Shown here one piece after another: positions 60,816 through 64,000 of a DNA stretch of 64,000 nt; within the stretch, counting starts at the first letter, position 1; each line of letters begins with the position of its first letter. The notes beneath the pieces are model-generated. The model ran no database searches and had not been told where the DNA came from. It saw only the letters and a list, made by a program, of their open reading frames with translations. Both the position numbers and the translations under genes were made by a program. Source of the stretch: CBDFHB01 sp965250115 (lineage in GTDB: Bacteria; Acidobacteriota; Vicinamibacteria; Marinacidobacterales; SMYC01); assembly GCA_965250115.1 (NCBI GenBank), contig CBDFNJ010000002.1:3596001-3660000 (forward strand), read 5' to 3'.

Positions 60816-61718
60816 ATGAGCGCCTTCGATACTCTGGTCGCGTCCACAGTCCCCTTCGTTCCGAAGCCGCTCGTCCGGGTCTTCTCCCGTCCCTATATCG
60901 CGGGCGAGACCCTCGAAGATCAACTTCGCGTCATTCGATCGCTGAATGCGGACGGTTTCATGGTGGCGAGCGGCATTCTCGGAGAGTTCGTCACGAAGCG
61001 AGAAGAATCGGAGTCCGCGGTCCGCGACTACGAGAAGGTGCTCGTCGCGATCGACGAGCAGAAACTCGACAGCAACATCCACATCAAGCCCACCCACCTC
61101 GGCCTCAAGCTCGACAAGGACTTCTGCTACGAGAACTGCCGTGCCATCCTCGAGCACGCGCGATCGCGCGGCAACTTCGTCCGCCTCGACATGGAGGATG
61201 CGCCCTGCGTCGACGATACGCTCAAGCTCTACTTTCGTCTTCGGGAGAGCTTCGAGAACTTGGGTTGCGTTATCCAGGCGCGCCTGCGTCGGAGCCTTTC
61301 GGATGTACGCCGCCTCGCGGAGACCAAAGCGAACGTTCGGCTCTGCAAAGGCGTCTACCTCGAGCCTCGCGAGCTCGCCTTCACCGATCGCAGAATCATT
61401 CAGGACAACTATGCGCTCCTTCTCGACGAGCTCCTGAGCGCCGGATGCTACGTCGGAATCGCGACCCACGACGAGCTCCTCGTCTGGGAAGCCTACCGAA
61501 TCCTCGACCGTCTCCAGCTCGAGACCCATCAGTACGAGTTTCAAATGCTCCATGGTGTCGACCCAGAGCTACGCCGCATCGTCCGAGACGCCGGCCATCG
61601 ACTCCGCGTAGCGGTTCCCTATGGCCCCAACTGGTACCCTTATTCCGTCCGGCGGCTCCGCAAGAACCCGGCCATCGCGGGCCATGTGCTCAAGGCCATT
61701 CTCAAGTCGAAGGTGTGA
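60816..61718 (+). CDS. Proline dehydrogenase
   Basis: A 300-residue FAD-dependent ProDH domain protein, the short type seen in Gram-positive and Acidobacteriota-like bacteria. Motifs: SNIHIKPTHLGLKLD, FVRLDMEDAPCVDDTL, RLCKGVYLEPRELAFTDR, GIATHDELLV, FQMLHGVDPELRRI, and the end RVAVPYGPNWYPYSVRRL. It would oxidise L-proline to pyrroline-5-carboxylate. The window has no P5C dehydrogenase next to it. Followed by the proline-racemase relative after 110 nt on the same strand. Confidence 0.92.
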   Translation: MSAFDTLVASTVPFVPKPLVRVFSRPYIAGETLEDQLRVIRSLNADGFMVASGILGEFVTKREESESAVRDYEKVLVAIDEQKLDSNIHIKPTHLGLKLDKDFCYENCRAILEHARSRGNFVRLDMEDAPCVDDTLKLYFRLRESFENLGCVIQARLRRSLSDVRRLAETKANVRLCKGVYLEPRELAFTDRRIIQDNYALLLDELLSAGCYVGIATHDELLVWEAYRILDRLQLETHQYEFQMLHGVDPELRRIVRDAGHRLRVAVPYGPNWYPYSVRRLRKNPAIAGHVLKAILKSKV

Positions 61719-61828
61719 GCGTGTTATCCTGCCACCCCACTAGGAGGTCCGCGATGCCTGAACGAACCTGTCTCTCGGAAGGCTGAATAGGTGATGGGAC
61801 TCGGCATCGCTCTGGCGCTTCACTCGTA

Positions 61829-62899
61829 ATGCGCGTCTCCAATCTGATCACGGCCATCGACCTCCATGCCTGTGGAGAGCCCGGCCGCGTCATCACGGGC
61901 GGCGTCCTCGACGTGCCCGGCAGAACCATGTTCGAGAAGGCGCGCTACCTCGCGACCCAAGGTGACGACCTCAGAAAGCGCATGCTCCGCGAGCCCCGAG
62001 GCTATCCCGCATCGAACTGCAACCTCGTCCTTCCGGCGACCCACCCCGAAGCGGACGCGGGCTTCGTCATCATGGAGCAGGTGGAATACCCGCCCATGTC
62101 GGGTACCAATACGATTTGCGTCGCCACGGCGCTCATCGAGACGGGCATGGTCCCCGCGACCGAGCCGGTGACGAAACTGACGCTCGAAGCGCCCGCGGGA
62201 CTCATCAGAGTGGAAGCCAGTGTCGCCGGCGGGAAAGCGAAGAGCGTGACCTTCGAGAACGTCCCCGCCTTCGCACTCCACTTGGATGCTCCCATCGAAG
62301 TTCCCGAGCTCGGTTCCATCGTGGTGGACGTCGCATTCGGCGGGATGTTCTACGTGATCGCGGATGCGGAGCCATTCGGCCTTCGGCTCGCTCCCGACGA
62401 GGCAAGCGACATCGTGCGCATCGGCGAGATGATCAAGAAGGCGGCGAGTGAACAGCTCGAGGCCGTCCACCCCGACAATCCAGAGATCTCGGGAGTGACC
62501 GTCGCCGAGCTTGTGGGTCCTCCGTCCCACCCCGACGCGACAGCCAAGAACGCCGTCGTGGTCTCGACAGGCTCTCTGGACTGGAACCATCCCGCGAGCT
62601 GGACCGGAGCGGTCGATCGTTCTCCCTGCGGTACCGGGACCTGCGCGAGGATGGCGTCACTGCACGCCAAGCGTCGCCTCGGCTTGCACGAGGATTTCGT
62701 TCACGAAGGTATTCTCGGCACGCTCTTCACGGGACGGCTGATCGAGGAAACGACGGTCGGAGAGCTACCCGCGGTCGTCCCGCAGCTCACCGGCAGCGCC
62801 TGGATTACGGGCTTCGCCCACTACGTCCTCGACCCCGAAGACCCGTTCCCCACCGGCTTCACCGTCGGCGATATCTGGGGACGCAGCGGAGACGCCTAG
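61829..62899 (+). CDS. Proline racemase superfamily enzyme (Ser/Cys type; hydroxyproline dehydratase/epimerase)
   Basis: A 356-residue enzyme. The first catalytic position is Ser91 in YPPMSGTNTICVAT (Cys in true proline racemases), the second is Cys267 in DRSPCGTGTCARMASLHAK. In this superfamily the pairs Cys/Cys (racemase, 4-hydroxyproline epimerase), Cys/Thr (trans-3-hydroxy-L-proline dehydratase) and Ser/Cys (dehydratase and/or epimerase) are known. Its product from trans-3-hydroxyproline would be pyrroline-2-carboxylate, matching the neighbouring OCD-family gene. AlSO ACGEPGRVITGGVL is the conserved start. Stops within 1 nt of the transporter start. Confidence 0.87.
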   Translation: MRVSNLITAIDLHACGEPGRVITGGVLDVPGRTMFEKARYLATQGDDLRKRMLREPRGYPASNCNLVLPATHPEADAGFVIMEQVEYPPMSGTNTICVATALIETGMVPATEPVTKLTLEAPAGLIRVEASVAGGKAKSVTFENVPAFALHLDAPIEVPELGSIVVDVAFGGMFYVIADAEPFGLRLAPDEASDIVRIGEMIKKAASEQLEAVHPDNPEISGVTVAELVGPPSHPDATAKNAVVVSTGSLDWNHPASWTGAVDRSPCGTGTCARMASLHAKRRLGLHEDFVHEGILGTLFTGRLIEETTVGELPAVVPQLTGSAWITGFAHYVLDPEDPFPTGFTVGDIWGRSGDA

Positions 62900-64000
62900 T
62901 GCCCCGGGAAGAGTTCACATCGCGCTGGGGCATCCTGCTCACCGCTATCGGCATGGCGGTGGGCACGGGCAACATCTGGCGCTTCCCCCGAGTGGCTGCG
63001 GCGAACGGTGGTGGCACGTTCCTCGTTGCCTGGATGATCTTTCTCTTCGCCTGGGCGATACCGCTTCTTTTGGCGGAGTTCGCACTCGGCAAGACGACGC
63101 GACGAGGCCCGGCCGGCGCCGTCGGGGCCCTCATCGGGGAACGTTACAACTGGCTCGGCATTTTCATTGGGCTCGTGACCTGTTTCATCACGTTCTATTA
63201 CTCCGTGGTCACGGGTTGGTGTCTGAAGTACTTCGTCGCCTCTTTCGGCATGGTCTTCTCGGCGGACAACGCCGAAAGCTACTGGAACGGCTTCACGACG
63301 GATCCGATTCAGCCCGTTCTGTTCCATGCCATCGCAATGCTCGTGGGCTGCATCATTATATATAGAGGCGTGGTTCGGGGCATCGAACGTACGAATCGCA
63401 TCCTCATCCCCGCGCTCTTCCTGCTTCTCATCATCGCCGCTATCCGGGCGGTGACGCTACCCGGGGCCACCAAAGGTCTCGCCTATCTCTTCACCCCGGA
63501 GTGGGAGCAGCTCGGTAGCTACCAAGTTTGGCTCGCCGCTCTGACGCAATCCGCCTGGAGCACGGGCGCGGGCTGGGGCCTCGTGACGACCTATGGCGTC
63601 TACGTCCGAGACAAAGAGCCCGTTACACTCACGACCTTCACCACCGCCTTCGGGAACAATTCCGCGTCGCTTCTCGCCGGCATCGCCGTCATGTGCACGG
63701 TCTTCGCCGTCCTGCCGGAAGCCGAGGCCAAAACGGCGCTCGGGGCCGGGAACGAGGGTTTGACCTTCATCTGGATGCCGCAGCTCTTCGGGTCCATTCC
63801 GGCAGGTCGCGTCTTCCTGCCGATTTTCTTTCTCGCCTTGAGCTGTGCTGCGATCTCCTCTCTCATCGCCATGCTGGAGATGGCGTCGCGAATGGCGATG
63901 GACCTCGGGCTCGCGCGCGCCCGAGCGGTGCCGACCGTCGGTATCCTCTCGTTCCTTCTCGGGCTTCCGTCCGCATGGCGCATGGGTTTCTTCAAGAACC
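62899..64000 (+). CDS. Sodium-dependent transporter (NSS/SNF family), 5' part
   Basis: At least 367 residues of an NSS-family transporter before the window ends. Hallmarks: RWGILLTAIGMAVGTGNIWRFP (TM1, unwound region with GNIWRFP), GGGTFLVAWMIFLFAWAIPLLLAEF (TM2), TFYYSVVTGWCLKY (TM3), and LTQSAWSTGAGWGLVTTYG (TM6). The GTG 62899 start overlaps the stop of the previous gene by 1 nt. NSS members carry amino acids, including proline, with Na+. It probably imports the substrate of the adjacent racemase-like enzyme. Confidence 0.9.
   Translation, partial: MPREEFTSRWGILLTAIGMAVGTGNIWRFPRVAAANGGGTFLVAWMIFLFAWAIPLLLAEFALGKTTRRGPAGAVGALIGERYNWLGIFIGLVTCFITFYYSVVTGWCLKYFVASFGMVFSADNAESYWNGFTTDPIQPVLFHAIAMLVGCIIIYRGVVRGIERTNRILIPALFLLLIIAAIRAVTLPGATKGLAYLFTPEWEQLGSYQVWLAALTQSAWSTGAGWGLVTTYGVYVRDKEPVTLTTFTTAFGNNSASLLAGIAVMCTVFAVLPEAEAKTALGAGNEGLTFIWMPQLFGSIPAGRVFLPIFFLALSCAAISSLIAMLEMASRMAMDLGLARARAVPTVGILSFLLGLPSAWRMGFFKN

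Noticed and set aside
60545..61786. Plus-strand open frame of 413 codons across the OCD-family and ProDH genes
   Set aside because: Low-complexity Arg/Ser/Pro composition and no homology; it overlaps the well-supported proline dehydrogenase in another frame.
1..64000. CRISPR array, rRNA operon or prophage
   Set aside because: No regularly spaced repeats, no rRNA-like conserved blocks and no phage structural genes were seen on reading through the window.

Overview
This 64 kb window is a GC-rich bacterial chromosome segment holding about 50 protein genes, most in short runs with 1-8 nt overlaps. I see no rRNA, tRNA or CRISPR array. Gene content suggests an Acidobacteriota-like organism, probably from an environmental or metagenomic assembly. 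The hints are a DUF4388/TPR protein, a spondin-domain protein, a TolB/kinase-like C-terminal scrap, a COG1964-type radical SAM enzyme and S10/M28 peptidases. This placement is an inference and no marker gene proves it.

Layout. 1-2.7 kb: end of a sulfatase and an alkaline-phosphatase-superfamily lipoprotein-like enzyme. 2.7-6.5 kb: a decayed zone with three fused gene remnants, an O-methyltransferase and a 3'-truncated group II intron lying against an HNH-nuclease scrap. 6.5-9.3 kb: an ArsC/Spx-like protein with an in-frame UGA at the first Cys position of its CxxC (candidate selenoprotein), a D-cysteine desulfhydrase, DinB and a GT2 glycosyltransferase. 9.3-12.4 kb (minus): a CoA-precursor operon, DUF2520 reductase-like, panB, panC, coaX. 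12.5-16.1 kb (minus): a lysine/diaminopimelate operon, dapB-dapA-dapD-aminotransferase. 16.3-26.8 kb: spondin protein, dTDP-glucose 4,6-dehydratase, an interrupted lipoprotein gene, a coiled-coil protein with an internal UAG, esterase, S51-like amidotransferase, avtA and an interrupted DUF4388 gene.

27-36.8 kb: GYD protein, 2Fe-2S protein, small AAA ATPase, a large Tes-like radical SAM enzyme (closed by a strong terminator), FAH-family hydrolase, ankyrin protein and an M28 peptidase with an internal UAG. 36.9-47.7 kb: FabH-like synthase, an EF-hand-like/TAXI/DUF481 run, an interrupted DUF389 gene, frc, a ketopantoate-reductase-like protein, S10 peptidase, a frameshifted VOC protein and a lipoprotein. 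48-54.6 kb: membrane-anchored helical-repeat protein, SSS symporter with small partner, DUF3830, hybrid histidine kinase, rhodanese. 54.6-59.6 kb (minus): LarA-like protein, hemH, hemN, hemY. 59.7-64 kb: ornithine-cyclodeaminase family protein, proline dehydrogenase, a Ser/Cys-type proline-racemase-superfamily enzyme and an NSS transporter, which together read as a (hydroxy)proline uptake and catabolism module.

The clearest mobile signal is three almost identical 661-bp copies of an internally deleted ISL3-type element. Each has perfect 23-bp terminal inverted repeats and its own 8-bp target duplication, and each interrupts a reading frame that rejoins exactly when the element and one duplication are removed. 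A second repeat family, REP-like palindromes carrying AAGGACTGACCCC arms, occurs at 17.3 kb and 59.6 kb. Several genes carry single frameshifts or in-frame UAG codons. Some may be assembly errors, so read-level checking matters here.
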